64,000 bases of DNA from Candidatus Poribacteria bacterium (GTDB lineage Bacteria; Poribacteria; WGA-4E; PCPOR2b). A program made the position numbers and the translations under genes. Shown here in pieces: positions 1 to 8,323 of this stretch. The notes beneath the pieces are model-generated. The model made no database searches and was not told the origin of the DNA. It saw only the letters and a list, made by a program, of their open reading frames with translations. How positions within the stretch are numbered: position 1 is the stretch's first letter; every line of letters starts with the position of its first letter. The stretch lies in assembly GCA_022822005.1 (NCBI GenBank), contig JAJECO010000040.1, positions 64,090 through 128,089 on the forward strand, written 5' to 3'.

Positions 1-1776
1 CTCAGCGGACCGATATGGGGTAATCGGCTGACTTTCTCGTTCGCTAGCCAGTTGCGACAAGATGAAAGCTTTCTACCCAATAGTAATGGGACAGGATACA
101 CCTTTCAGGGCAAGCTAAAGTTCGAAGTGACACCCGAAATTAAGCTTACCGCAAGCGGGCTTTTCGATCAGCGGGAATCGTACACCTATGGTGGCAGTCT
201 ACGCTTCTTGCCGAGCGCAACCCCCGTGACAGACAGAGACGGACGGGGCCTTTCCGTGCAACTGTCACATAACCTCAACTCCGGCACCTTCTACACGCTG
301 ACGGTCGGGCAATTTCACCGTTCCTTAACAAGTCATCAACCGGACAAACTGTGGGATCCATTGCATAAAACGTTTGATGAGAACGCTTGGGATCCTGAAA
401 AATCCTTTGAGGAAAACCAAGAAGAAGGAAGGATAAGGAACCCAACCCAACAGGCGTACAACGACACAACCTATTACATTGCAGGCGATGATAATGCTTG
501 GACTGACCGCAATTCGACGACGTCAATAGTAAAAGCAGATTTTGCCAGCCAAGTCACGGAAAATCACCAGATCCAGACGGGTGTTGGCGTTACGCTGCAG
601 GATATCTATAATCTTGGCACAACCAACTGGGGGAATTCAAACCTCTACATGGAGTTTTATGATGTAGCGCCCAGCTCCATGAGCGCGTACGTGCAGGACA
701 AGATGGAATATGCAGGAATGATCGTCAATGCGGGGTTGCGGTATGATCTGTATAGTCCAGATGGGGTCTCGCCCGAAGATCCGCTGGACCCGCTTGAACT
801 CAATCCTGATGGGACAATCAAGCTGGATAAAAGCGTCTACAAAGTTGGGCTGCCGGTCATCAAGAATCCAGTTGAGGCTTCCGCCAAGCAGACACTCTCT
901 CCACGCCTTGGGATTTCGTTCCCAGTAACAGATCGGGCGAAGCTGCACTTCACGTATGGACATTACTACCAGATCCCACGCGGCGATGACCTCTATGAAA
1001 ATCTCAACTTTGATATGCGGGGTGCAATCCGTAGAAGAGGAAATCCCGACTTAGAGCCGGAGAAAACTATTGCTTACGAGGTTGGAATTGCACAGCAGTT
1101 CACCGACGACCTAACGGCTGACATCACCGGATTTACCAAGGATATCGACAATCTAGTGAGTAGTGTGCATGTAGACATCACCAATGATTACAGCTATTTC
1201 ATCAATGATATCTACGGACGGGTTCAAGGATTTGAGTTGACAGTTCGCAAGTGGCGCACGGGGGAGAGTCCGGTTTCCGGGATGCTCAGTTATACCTATT
1301 CCGTTGCAAAGGGAAAGGGTTCAAGTCGAAACTTGGGCTACCTGACCTATTATCGGCAACAACCTGAAGTGACTGAAAGCCATCCCTTAGACTGGGATCA
1401 GCGTCATATTGTTTCTGGAACGTTGGATATTCAATTGCCCTTCGATAGTGCCGTCAACCTGATCGGTCGCTACGGCAGCGGCTTGCCCTACACGCCAAAT
1501 CCGAGCGCACCGATTAAACCTGACGTGAACTCGAAGCGTTATCCGCCGACCTACAATGTTGACGTGCTACTTAGCAAGCGAAGCCGGATTGGGGAGTTGA
1601 CGTATACGCTTTTTGCGGACATTCGGAACATCTTCAACACGAAAAATCTGGACGATCTGCTGGATCCGGTGACTTATGACCGGTACGGTCTCCCGCTTAC
1701 CGCCAGAAAGCATTCCACCCCGCTCTCGTGGAGTTCGCCGCGGTTGGTTATGATTGGCGTGAGTCTGGATTTTTAG
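1..1776 (+). CDS. TonB-dependent outer-membrane receptor, 3' part
   Basis: The reading frame is open from base 1, so the N-terminus (signal peptide, plug and any carboxypeptidase-like domain) lies outside the window; about 591 residues are present. The visible part is built of alternating amphipathic strands rich in Tyr, Gly and Asn. It includes the stretch LEPEKTIAYEVG, typical of TonB receptor barrels, and ends in GVSLDF with the terminal Phe needed for barrel insertion. Members of this family carry out energised uptake of chelates, sugars or peptides. The substrate cannot be inferred. No TonB, ExbB or SusD-like gene is next to it. Confidence 0.85.
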   Translation, partial: LSGPIWGNRLTFSFASQLRQDESFLPNSNGTGYTFQGKLKFEVTPEIKLTASGLFDQRESYTYGGSLRFLPSATPVTDRDGRGLSVQLSHNLNSGTFYTLTVGQFHRSLTSHQPDKLWDPLHKTFDENAWDPEKSFEENQEEGRIRNPTQQAYNDTTYYIAGDDNAWTDRNSTTSIVKADFASQVTENHQIQTGVGVTLQDIYNLGTTNWGNSNLYMEFYDVAPSSMSAYVQDKMEYAGMIVNAGLRYDLYSPDGVSPEDPLDPLELNPDGTIKLDKSVYKVGLPVIKNPVEASAKQTLSPRLGISFPVTDRAKLHFTYGHYYQIPRGDDLYENLNFDMRGAIRRRGNPDLEPEKTIAYEVGIAQQFTDDLTADITGFTKDIDNLVSSVHVDITNDYSYFINDIYGRVQGFELTVRKWRTGESPVSGMLSYTYSVAKGKGSSRNLGYLTYYRQQPEVTESHPLDWDQRHIVSGTLDIQLPFDSAVNLIGRYGSGLPYTPNPSAPIKPDVNSKRYPPTYNVDVLLSKRSRIGELTYTLFADIRNIFNTKNLDDLLDPVTYDRYGLPLTARKHSTPLSWSSPRLVMIGVSLDF

Positions 1777-1836
1777 AGAGAATGGCGATATTCGCTCCTT
1801 TGCCGATAATAAAAAGCAGCCGCGGTGCGAAAGGTG

Positions 1837-1880
1837 TATAGAAAGCCTGACGAAATCACTTCGCTTTTTCTATAGGAAGA
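1837..1880 (+). promoter_or_regulatory. Leader hairpin touching the ribosome binding site, copy 1
   Basis: The arm TATAGAAAGC (1837-1846) pairs with GCTTTTTCTATA (1863-1874) with a two-base bulge. The 3' arm runs into the AGGAAG ribosome binding site of the gene at 1887. The same layout recurs with different arm sequences before the genes at 2657 and 3632. A role in translation control is inferred. Confidence 0.5.
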
Positions 1881-1886
1881 ACGAAC

Positions 1887-2498
1887 ATGAAACCCGATTT
1901 ATATAACATGCTGTTTCCAAGTTCGTTATCAATTGCATCTGGAATTATGGCAATCTTTTTCTTGACCGTTGGGCTTCGGGGCATCTTGACTAAGCGGCCC
2001 TTCTTGATCTCACAGAGATGGTTGCTTTTGATTGTGTTTGTCGCTTGTATTCCAACATCCATACTATGCTCCTTAGCGCGGTTCCCCGGCGGTTCCAATT
2101 TAATGAGTTGGTTGGCCCCGCTCCTATTTGGGTTTATTCTTCTAATGGTGTGGTATCAAACAAAGGGTTACACCGCATATGCTGTTACGGATGCGTCGTT
2201 TCGCGAGGCACTAGTTGGGGTGCTCCAAAAGCTACAATTGCCCTACGAGGAAAGCCTTTCTTTAATACGGTTTACATCTGTTAGAGTTGACTTACAAGTA
2301 TCTGTTCAGGGCTGGCTGGGAACGGGTATTATCAACGTCAAACAGCGTGCATACCATTTTATGCTTAGAGAGGTCGTTAATTCGATGAACGAGTACTTCC
2401 GCATGTCACCTGTACCTACTAATATGATTACCTGTGTTTTCTTTGTGGCTGCGGGAGGTCTTATGGTTATCGCTGCAATTGGTGTGTTATTCTTCTGA
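1887..2498 (+). CDS. Membrane protein of unknown function, tandem paralogue 1
   Basis: I do not recognise this 203-residue protein. It has three hydrophobic segments in the first half (about residues 12-32, 44-64 and 73-92), a soluble stretch (about 93-180) containing the pattern GYTAYAVTDASFREAL, and a last hydrophobic segment at the extreme C-terminus. It is closely similar, residue by residue, to the next gene at 2657, and the upstream DNA is also alike, so the pair arose by tandem duplication that included the leader. The start is supported by AGGAAG 7 bases upstream. No function is assigned. Confidence 0.75.
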   Translation: MKPDLYNMLFPSSLSIASGIMAIFFLTVGLRGILTKRPFLISQRWLLLIVFVACIPTSILCSLARFPGGSNLMSWLAPLLFGFILLMVWYQTKGYTAYAVTDASFREALVGVLQKLQLPYEESLSLIRFTSVRVDLQVSVQGWLGTGIINVKQRAYHFMLREVVNSMNEYFRMSPVPTNMITCVFFVAAGGLMVIAAIGVLFF

Positions 2499-2585
2499 AG
2501 CATCTTTTAACCAACTGGCGAAGCATAGGCGGCGGAGATGCAAATACGTTTGGTATCCTTACCTTGATGAACGCATCTGATTAAA

Positions 2586-2648
2586 GCACCAGTGGTGCGA
2601 AAGATGTATAGAAACCTAGCAAGACCACTTCACTTTTTCGCTAGGAGG
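2586..2648 (+). promoter_or_regulatory. Leader palindrome and RBS hairpin, copy 2
   Basis: A palindrome GCACCA-G-TGGTGC lies at 2586-2598, with a degenerate counterpart at 1816-1828 in the first copy. The arms CCTAGC (2615-2620) and GCTAGG (2640-2645) form a perfect stem whose 3' arm shares three bases with the AGGAGG site (2643-2648) of the gene at 2657. The palindrome could be an operator and the stem a translational control. Both are inferences. Confidence 0.5.
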
Positions 2649-2656
2649 AAACGAAC

Positions 2657-3268
2657 ATGAAACTCGATTTCCATGACATAGTGTTTCCAATTGTGTTTGG
2701 GATTGCAGCAATCTTTTTCTTCGTTATTGGACTTCGGGGCCTCTTGATTAAGCGACCTTTTTTGATTTCCCAGAGGTGGTTTCTCTCGATTATGTTTGCT
2801 GTTTTCATTCCAACAATCTTACAGTCCTTCTTCTTGCGGTTGCCCAGCGGTTTCAATTTGATAAATTGGCTGAACCCTCTTGTATTTGGGTTTATTCTTC
2901 TGACGATGTGCTATCAAATGAGGGGTTACACCGCATACGCTGTTACAGATACGTCATTTCGTGAGGCACTAATTGAGGTGCTCCAAAAGCTACAGTTGCC
3001 TTACGAAGAAAGTCTTTCTTTGATACGGCTTACATCTATTGAAGCTGATCTGCAAGTGTCTGTTCAGGGATGGATGGGAACGGGTCAAATCAAGGTCAAA
3101 CAGCGTGCACACGGTTCTGTACTTAGAGAAATTGTTAAGGCAATGAACGATCATTTTCGCATATCGTCTGTGCCTACAAATATGATTATCTGTGTTTTCC
3201 TTTTGATTATGGGAGGTTTTATGGTTATGTTCGCCATTGGCATATTATTTATTCCAAGCACCTTCTAA
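2657..3268 (+). CDS. Membrane protein of unknown function, tandem paralogue 2
   Basis: A second 203-residue copy of the protein at 1887, with the same topology: three N-terminal hydrophobic segments, a soluble region of about 90 residues and one C-terminal membrane segment. Conserved stretches include RPFLISQRW near residue 38, GYTAYAVTD near 94, LQKLQLPYEESLSLIR near 112 and VPTNMI near 175. A strong AGGAGG precedes the ATG. Divergence is spread over the whole length, including silent sites, so the duplication is not very recent and both copies look maintained. Function unknown. Confidence 0.75.
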   Translation: MKLDFHDIVFPIVFGIAAIFFFVIGLRGLLIKRPFLISQRWFLSIMFAVFIPTILQSFFLRLPSGFNLINWLNPLVFGFILLTMCYQMRGYTAYAVTDTSFREALIEVLQKLQLPYEESLSLIRLTSIEADLQVSVQGWMGTGQIKVKQRAHGSVLREIVKAMNDHFRISSVPTNMIICVFLLIMGGFMVMFAIGILFIPSTF

Positions 3269-3357
3269 TCAATTGAAAGCGCGTTTTCCAAGTTGATAAT
3301 ATGGAATTTGAATGACAACCTAAAAAAGCAACAAGTAATCTCGCTAAATATTAGAAA

Positions 3358-3555
3358 ATGGCTGATCTAACCGTACCTGATGACACATTGCGTTCCGAAT
3401 ACGATGACACAACCCTGAAAGATGGGGGTCGTGGGAAATATGCAGAGCAATATGCAGCTGGTACAAACATTGTCCGACTTGCGCCAGATGTTACCGCTGC
3501 TTTCCCCAGCGAGGAAGCTGTTAATGAAACTTTGCGATCTGTATTAAAAAAATAG
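3358..3555 (+). CDS. Small antitoxin-like protein, orphan
   Basis: A 65-residue soluble protein. The segment RGKYAEQYAAGTNIVRL followed by AAFPSEEAVNETLR resembles a widespread family of short proteins (typically EYD...RGKY...GTN.V.L.PDV...FPDSE.VNEALR) often annotated as antitoxin components or uncharacterised. No adjacent toxin-like gene is visible, since the next gene is a His-rich exported protein. The ribosome binding site is weak, so the start is less certain. The family assignment is from memory of the motif and should be treated as moderate. Confidence 0.55.
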   Translation: MADLTVPDDTLRSEYDDTTLKDGGRGKYAEQYAAGTNIVRLAPDVTAAFPSEEAVNETLRSVLKK

Positions 3556-3577
3556 GAGTAAGGAAGAATAGCCGTGT

Positions 3578-3610
3578 CGATAAATCTCGAAAACATTTAT
3601 CGCTAGGAGG
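3578..3610 (+). promoter_or_regulatory. Leader hairpin, copy 3
   Basis: CGATAAAT (3578-3585) and ATTTATCG (3595-3602) form a perfect 8-bp stem with a 9-base loop. It is followed directly by CTAGGAGGG, the same RBS-like block seen before the gene at 2657. The true start at 3632 is about 20 bases further on and has its own GAAGAGG at 3615-3621. The block looks like a third copy of the leader module. Confidence 0.5.
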
Positions 3611-3631
3611 GAGCGAAGAGGTAATAGACAA

Positions 3632-3937
3632 ATGATACGCTTGATGCTGTTACTTGTTATCGTCATCTGTGTGTTCGTCGGGTGCGGGTGCATAGGTTAT
3701 TACTTTGGCAACCATGAACATATCTCCTACCACAAGCACCTTACTCAGCCAGATGCAACGATTGCGTCATATGGACATACGCATTCGCACTGGCATAAAC
3801 ACGATAACAAACCGCACATTGATCTCAACGGGCTGACACCCGAAGAGAAGCGATTGTGGTTTGAGAAACATACGGACCACGGCTCAGATATGCTGGTGCA
3901 TGGTAAAGAAGCGGACGAGTTGGAACATAACCAATAA
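3632..3937 (+). CDS. Small His-rich membrane-anchored or lipoprotein
   Basis: A 101-residue protein. Residues 1-24 are strongly hydrophobic and contain VGC at 16-18, which could be a lipobox; otherwise the segment is an uncleaved anchor. The rest is hydrophilic with 14 histidines, nine of them between residues 28 and 57, including the alternating cluster HTHSHWHKH at 49-57. Such spacing suggests binding of Zn, Ni or Cu outside the inner membrane, but this is inference. It follows the two tandem membrane proteins and shares their type of leader hairpin, so co-regulation is possible. No named family recognised. Confidence 0.65.
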   Translation: MIRLMLLLVIVICVFVGCGCIGYYFGNHEHISYHKHLTQPDATIASYGHTHSHWHKHDNKPHIDLNGLTPEEKRLWFEKHTDHGSDMLVHGKEADELEHNQ

Positions 3938-4092
3938 ACCAACAGTAGGCCGGCAACCGTCCCTGCCAATCAGCATGAAAGAGAATTATAATGCCTACTG
4001 TTACAAAGATAGAGAGATCGATAATGAAGGGCATTGAAAGTCATAGCTGACACAAAGCAATTAGCCCGCCATTGCGATTGATAACGAGTTCT

Positions 4093-4130
4093 GGTAAACT
4101 TTTACCATATTTGTCCGATTCATCGGACAA
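4093..4130 (+). repeat. Two adjacent inverted repeats upstream of the FlgD-tail gene
   Basis: GGTAAA-CT-TTTACC spans 4093-4106. TTGTCCGAT-TC-ATCGGACAA (4111-4130) is a perfect 9-bp stem with a two-base loop. They lie 29 bases before the start codon at 4159. They may be operator sites or a dispersed palindrome: the core CGATTCATCGG recurs at about 41842 inside the MITE-like element. No clear promoter was identified here. Confidence 0.5.
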
Positions 4131-4158
4131 CTAAACTTTTCCGTAAGTAGGAGGAAAA

Positions 4159-7152
4159 ATGAAACATCCCAAACCGGGCGGACGTGCAGCACTGCCCTTG
4201 TTAGTATCCCTTATCTCTGGCCTACTGATTATAGCAATCCTGCCGGTGATGGCTGCCGTGGATTGGAAGGCACTGGATGTAGGTAATCTGTCATCTGCGG
4301 TCTACAACACCGCCGTTGTCGGCTTTCCCAGCAACCCGACCGCCAACCCCTCAGGTTGGTGGCCCGCAGGAACGAACGATTCGTACATCTATGAAGGTGA
4401 CATCTGGATCGGTGCTAAAAAAGCAGGAGAGATTGGTGTCTCTACGTCAGATGGCAGGTCAAGCGAAATTTGGCCCACCGACGATGTGCCTGAAATAATT
4501 TCGAACAAGCCCGGTGTAACGACAAAGGGAACACCAACGAGCCAATCGATCATGTTCAAGTGTAGCGATACGAACCCGGATGCGAATCAGGGATTGGTCC
4601 TCGGCTTAGAGCTTGAAGTCAACGGCTTTCAATGGAGTTATGCACCGCTCTACGATTTCTTTATTATAGAGTACAAGGTCAGAAACGTTGGCGGTGATAC
4701 GCTTGAAGACATATTTATGGCGTTCCGATATGACGTAGATGTCTCCAGCAATGAAACAGGCACAGCAAGCTATTCTGCGGATGACTTTATTGCATTAGAT
4801 GAGACACCGGACGCGCTTAACCCCGACGCACACCCAAATCGCTATCTCTCCTACGGGTTTTCCAATGCATCCGCTCCCGGCTACATCGGTTTGCGGGTGT
4901 TGGATGCGTTTGTGGGGAATGACCCCGAGGCTGCCGGGGCAAGAATACCTTTCACAGCGCACAAACGGATTACCATCAATACCGACCCAACAACCGATGC
5001 GGAGATGTACGCTTTGATTAGCGTTCCCGGCGTTGATCCGCTCCCGGCAAACTACGATGACCAACGCTTCGTCCAGTCCTACGGTCCTGTGGAATCGCTT
5101 GCCCCCGGACAGGAGTTCACCTTCGTTACGGCAGTGGCGATCGGTGAGGGCCTTGCGGGTCTCCAAGCATCTGCGGACTGGGCGCAGAAACTGTACGACG
5201 ACGGCTACGTTGCACCTGCCCCACCGCCGTCCCCGGTGGTATCCGCTTACCCCGCCAATGGACAGGTAACACTTGTATGGGAAAGTGAAGGACAGTGGTT
5301 AGGTAACAGTATTGAAGCGTATGTTGATCCCACCGATCCGGAGAAAATTTTTGAGGGCTATAGAGTTTACCGACGCGACACCTCCTACGATTCAGACACC
5401 GGCAGCCCCATGGAAGATTGGACGATGCTCATGGAATTTGATAGACCTAGCGCGACCGGTAATTTCTTCACCGTTGCACATGTGGGCAAGCAGTCGGACG
5501 CTACCATTGCAAGCGGGGGTGATGAACCGTTTTTTGCAGACTTCTTCAAAAATGCGGTCTACGCAATCAAATTCACTTCCAGCACAACCTTCGAGATAAT
5601 TAATACAACGCTCTGGGAGGTTATGGCGCATAATCCTCAATTTCCAGCGAACGGCGAGGGATATGTTATCGTCAAAGATCCGAACACAGGTGAAGCGTAT
5701 CCCGATGGAACCTACCGTTCTGGCGAGCTCATCTACTTCGGGGGATTGTATGTCACGATTACCGACGGCCCCTCAGGTCCCCCTGTGGCGGGTGATATTT
5801 TTCGTGTCGTCTCTACGCCTTCACAGGCGCTCGGCGAAGATGCAGGTATCAAGAATTTCTACACTGACGAAGGATTAACCAACGGGATTCAATACACCTA
5901 TGCAGTGACCTCGTTTGATAGCGGCAACCCAAAAACAGGGCTAATCTCAATGGAGAGCAGCCAGATTGAGACGATGCTCCACGTTGTTCCACGCGCGCAA
6001 CCCGCTGGATATCGAGAGGCGAGCGCTGACGTAGAAGGTCAAGGGATGGGAACTGTCACCGTTGAACCGATGGTACTTGCGCCGAATAAGGTGACAGGAC
6101 ACCAGTATAAAATTGTTTGGCAGGGCGCGACACAGACGGGACCCGCTGCGTATATCACAGGCCCCGGATATCAACCCCCCTCTTATGAGATTATCGACAC
6201 GACAGCAAATCAGACGGTAGTAGAACAGCAATTCTTTGATTGGTATGATCCGGAGCACGGCGAGGCGGTTGAAGTACTCTCTCCGATGTTTGATGGGATT
6301 GTCTTGAAGATAACGGGGGCTGATGTGAGTTACGGAAGTCCGAACGAAAACCCGATCAATAACGTCGAACTGGTCGATGGTACCGTTTCGGGATGGTCGG
6401 TGGATATTCAATCACCCGGCTTCGGTGAGAACACTTGGCCCAACATCTTCTGGGCAACATATTACCGTCCGCATAGGTACTCAATCACGTTTGTTGACGA
6501 TACGCATGTCAGAGTGGTGGATGAAGATACGGGCGAGGAGATTCCATTCAACGATCAGCGGGCCGAGGGCTACGCAATTCTGGGTGCAGGTTGGGTGGAT
6601 ACATATAGCCGGGAAGCCACACCGGACTTTTTCAGGATTTACATCCGGGGTGGGTACGTCTACATAAAAGATCCCAACCAAGAAATTTCCGCAGGCGATG
6701 TATTCATGGTTGAAATGGGCGGTATCAGTGCGCCGCGGGATGGCGACGAGTTTATGCTGATGACACAAGGCGAGTCCCTTGATCCTGAAGACATCAAAGC
6801 CGATTTAGACCGGATCCGCGTCGTGCCAAACCCTTACTTCGTCACGAACAGGGCTGTGACTGCTGCAGGAACGGACAAGATCTTCTTCACGCGCCTTCCA
6901 CCGCGGTGTACTATTCGGATTTATACGTTGGTGGGTGAATTGGTGCGAGAGATTGAACACGAGAGCTTCGCACCCTTCAACGCAGATGAACGTTTAGCAC
7001 AAGGCGACAAGGGTGGCACAGAGACATTTGATCTTCTTAATATTTACAATCAAGCCCTTGCAAGCGGAGTTTATATCTATCATGTTGAAGCACGAGATGA
7101 TAGCAATGATGTTATCGGGAACAAGATCGGTCGGTTTTCGATCATTCGATAA
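4159..7152 (+). CDS. Exported protein with FlgD/type IX-like C-terminal domain
   Basis: A 997-residue protein with a signal peptide (charged N-terminus, hydrophobic core about 12-30, cleavage near AA-VD at 33). The middle consists of beta-rich domains, with a fibronectin-III-like start near residue 352 (PPSPVVSAYPANGQVTLVW). The last 100 or so residues have the pattern RVVPNPYF...TIRIYTLVGELVREI...LASGVYIYHVEA, typical of FlgD-Ig or type IX sorting-like C-terminal domains. The gene for a PorV-type barrel follows at once, supporting outer-membrane export or surface display. AGGAGGAAAA precedes the start. The cargo function is unknown; no catalytic motif was recognised. Confidence 0.8.
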   Translation: MKHPKPGGRAALPLLVSLISGLLIIAILPVMAAVDWKALDVGNLSSAVYNTAVVGFPSNPTANPSGWWPAGTNDSYIYEGDIWIGAKKAGEIGVSTSDGRSSEIWPTDDVPEIISNKPGVTTKGTPTSQSIMFKCSDTNPDANQGLVLGLELEVNGFQWSYAPLYDFFIIEYKVRNVGGDTLEDIFMAFRYDVDVSSNETGTASYSADDFIALDETPDALNPDAHPNRYLSYGFSNASAPGYIGLRVLDAFVGNDPEAAGARIPFTAHKRITINTDPTTDAEMYALISVPGVDPLPANYDDQRFVQSYGPVESLAPGQEFTFVTAVAIGEGLAGLQASADWAQKLYDDGYVAPAPPPSPVVSAYPANGQVTLVWESEGQWLGNSIEAYVDPTDPEKIFEGYRVYRRDTSYDSDTGSPMEDWTMLMEFDRPSATGNFFTVAHVGKQSDATIASGGDEPFFADFFKNAVYAIKFTSSTTFEIINTTLWEVMAHNPQFPANGEGYVIVKDPNTGEAYPDGTYRSGELIYFGGLYVTITDGPSGPPVAGDIFRVVSTPSQALGEDAGIKNFYTDEGLTNGIQYTYAVTSFDSGNPKTGLISMESSQIETMLHVVPRAQPAGYREASADVEGQGMGTVTVEPMVLAPNKVTGHQYKIVWQGATQTGPAAYITGPGYQPPSYEIIDTTANQTVVEQQFFDWYDPEHGEAVEVLSPMFDGIVLKITGADVSYGSPNENPINNVELVDGTVSGWSVDIQSPGFGENTWPNIFWATYYRPHRYSITFVDDTHVRVVDEDTGEEIPFNDQRAEGYAILGAGWVDTYSREATPDFFRIYIRGGYVYIKDPNQEISAGDVFMVEMGGISAPRDGDEFMLMTQGESLDPEDIKADLDRIRVVPNPYFVTNRAVTAAGTDKIFFTRLPPRCTIRIYTLVGELVREIEHESFAPFNADERLAQGDKGGTETFDLLNIYNQALASGVYIYHVEARDDSNDVIGNKIGRFSIIR

Positions 7153-7176
7153 AGGGGGATGAACCAAGGTAAGCAC

Positions 7177-8280
7177 ATGCACAATACTATTTCTACAAAT
7201 CAAGCGATGTGGCGATTTTCCTCGATAATCTCTATTCTCTTAGTCGCTGTTCTATTTCTATGGACAGTTCCAAGTCATGCAACTACCAATGTCGGGACCG
7301 CTGGCGCACAGTTTCTGAAAATTGGGCCCGGTGCACGGGTGGATAGTTTGGGGGGCGCGTTCGGCGGGCTTGCCAACGATGCCACCAGTATCTACTGGAA
7401 TCCAGCCGGATTGAGTCAACTCAAACAGACCAGCTTTTCGGACACACACACGATATGGCTTGCCGATACCCGATATAACTATCTCGCGTTCGCCACGCCG
7501 GTAGAGAAGGTAGGCACCTTGGGCGCAAGTGTTACATTCCTCAACGTGCCGGATACGGAAATTACAACGCTTGCAAAGCCGGACGGGACGGGACTCTGGT
7601 ACTCTGCATGGGATGCCGCGGTATCAGTGGCGTATTCCAGACAGCTTTACGAGAAAGAGTCAGGAGTCAATCTTTCATTCGGTGTGAACGCCAAGTATAT
7701 CCACCAGCAGATTCACCGGGAAAGTGCTACAGGCGTTGCCCTTGATGTTGGAACTTTATATCACACAGGGTGGAGAAGTCTGCGGATAGGGATGTGTTTC
7801 TCGAACTTCGGTCCAGAGATGCGCTTCAGCGGTCCAGACCTTGCGACTGGGGCCGAAGAGGCTGGCGATTCCAGAAATGCAGAGTATCGTCCCTATCCAG
7901 ACACAACGAACCCGACGCGAAAGGCTGAATTGGAAACTGTAGAGTTTCCACTGCCGTCCAATTTTCGACTTGGTATCGCCTACGATCTGCTTGATTCTGG
8001 CGACAACCTCCTCACCGTAGCACTTGACGCCAACCATCCGAACGACAACAGCGAACGGCTAAATATCGGGTTAGAGTACTGGTATCGAAAGATGGCGGCG
8101 ATTCGTGGGGGCTATAAGTTCAGGTTGGGACCTGACAGGAGTAACGATGAAGAGGGGCTTACGCTCGGCTTAGGTATCCACATGAATTTTGCCGCAACAA
8201 TGCTGTCGCTGGATTATGCGTTCGCTGACTTTGGTACTCTGCAACGGGCACATCGTGTGAGCTTGGGCTTGAAATTTTGA
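7177..8280 (+). CDS. PorV/PorQ-like (UPF0164) outer-membrane barrel
   Basis: A 367-residue protein from the ATG at 7177, chosen because AAGG lies 9 bases upstream. The in-frame ATG at 7159 sits directly against GGGGG, leaving no spacing. A signal peptide ends near SHA. The mature N-terminus AGAQFLKIGPGARVDSLGGAFGGLANDATSIYWNPAGL is, in pattern, the hallmark of the PorV/UPF0164 family, and the C-terminus ends in LKF as barrel proteins do. In type IX systems PorV shuttles cargo at the outer membrane. Its position after a FlgD-tail protein suggests they work as a pair; the same arrangement recurs at 45-54 kb. Confidence 0.85.
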   Translation: MHNTISTNQAMWRFSSIISILLVAVLFLWTVPSHATTNVGTAGAQFLKIGPGARVDSLGGAFGGLANDATSIYWNPAGLSQLKQTSFSDTHTIWLADTRYNYLAFATPVEKVGTLGASVTFLNVPDTEITTLAKPDGTGLWYSAWDAAVSVAYSRQLYEKESGVNLSFGVNAKYIHQQIHRESATGVALDVGTLYHTGWRSLRIGMCFSNFGPEMRFSGPDLATGAEEAGDSRNAEYRPYPDTTNPTRKAELETVEFPLPSNFRLGIAYDLLDSGDNLLTVALDANHPNDNSERLNIGLEYWYRKMAAIRGGYKFRLGPDRSNDEEGLTLGLGIHMNFAATMLSLDYAFADFGTLQRAHRVSLGLKF

Positions 8281-8323
8281 GGACGTCTAACAAAATTCAC
8301 TGTTGGAGCAAAGGAGTAATACG

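Noticed and set aside
5947-6411. A 154-residue minus-strand open frame inside the FlgD-tail gene
   Set aside because: It overlaps a well-supported long coding region and has no motif, so it is an antisense shadow.
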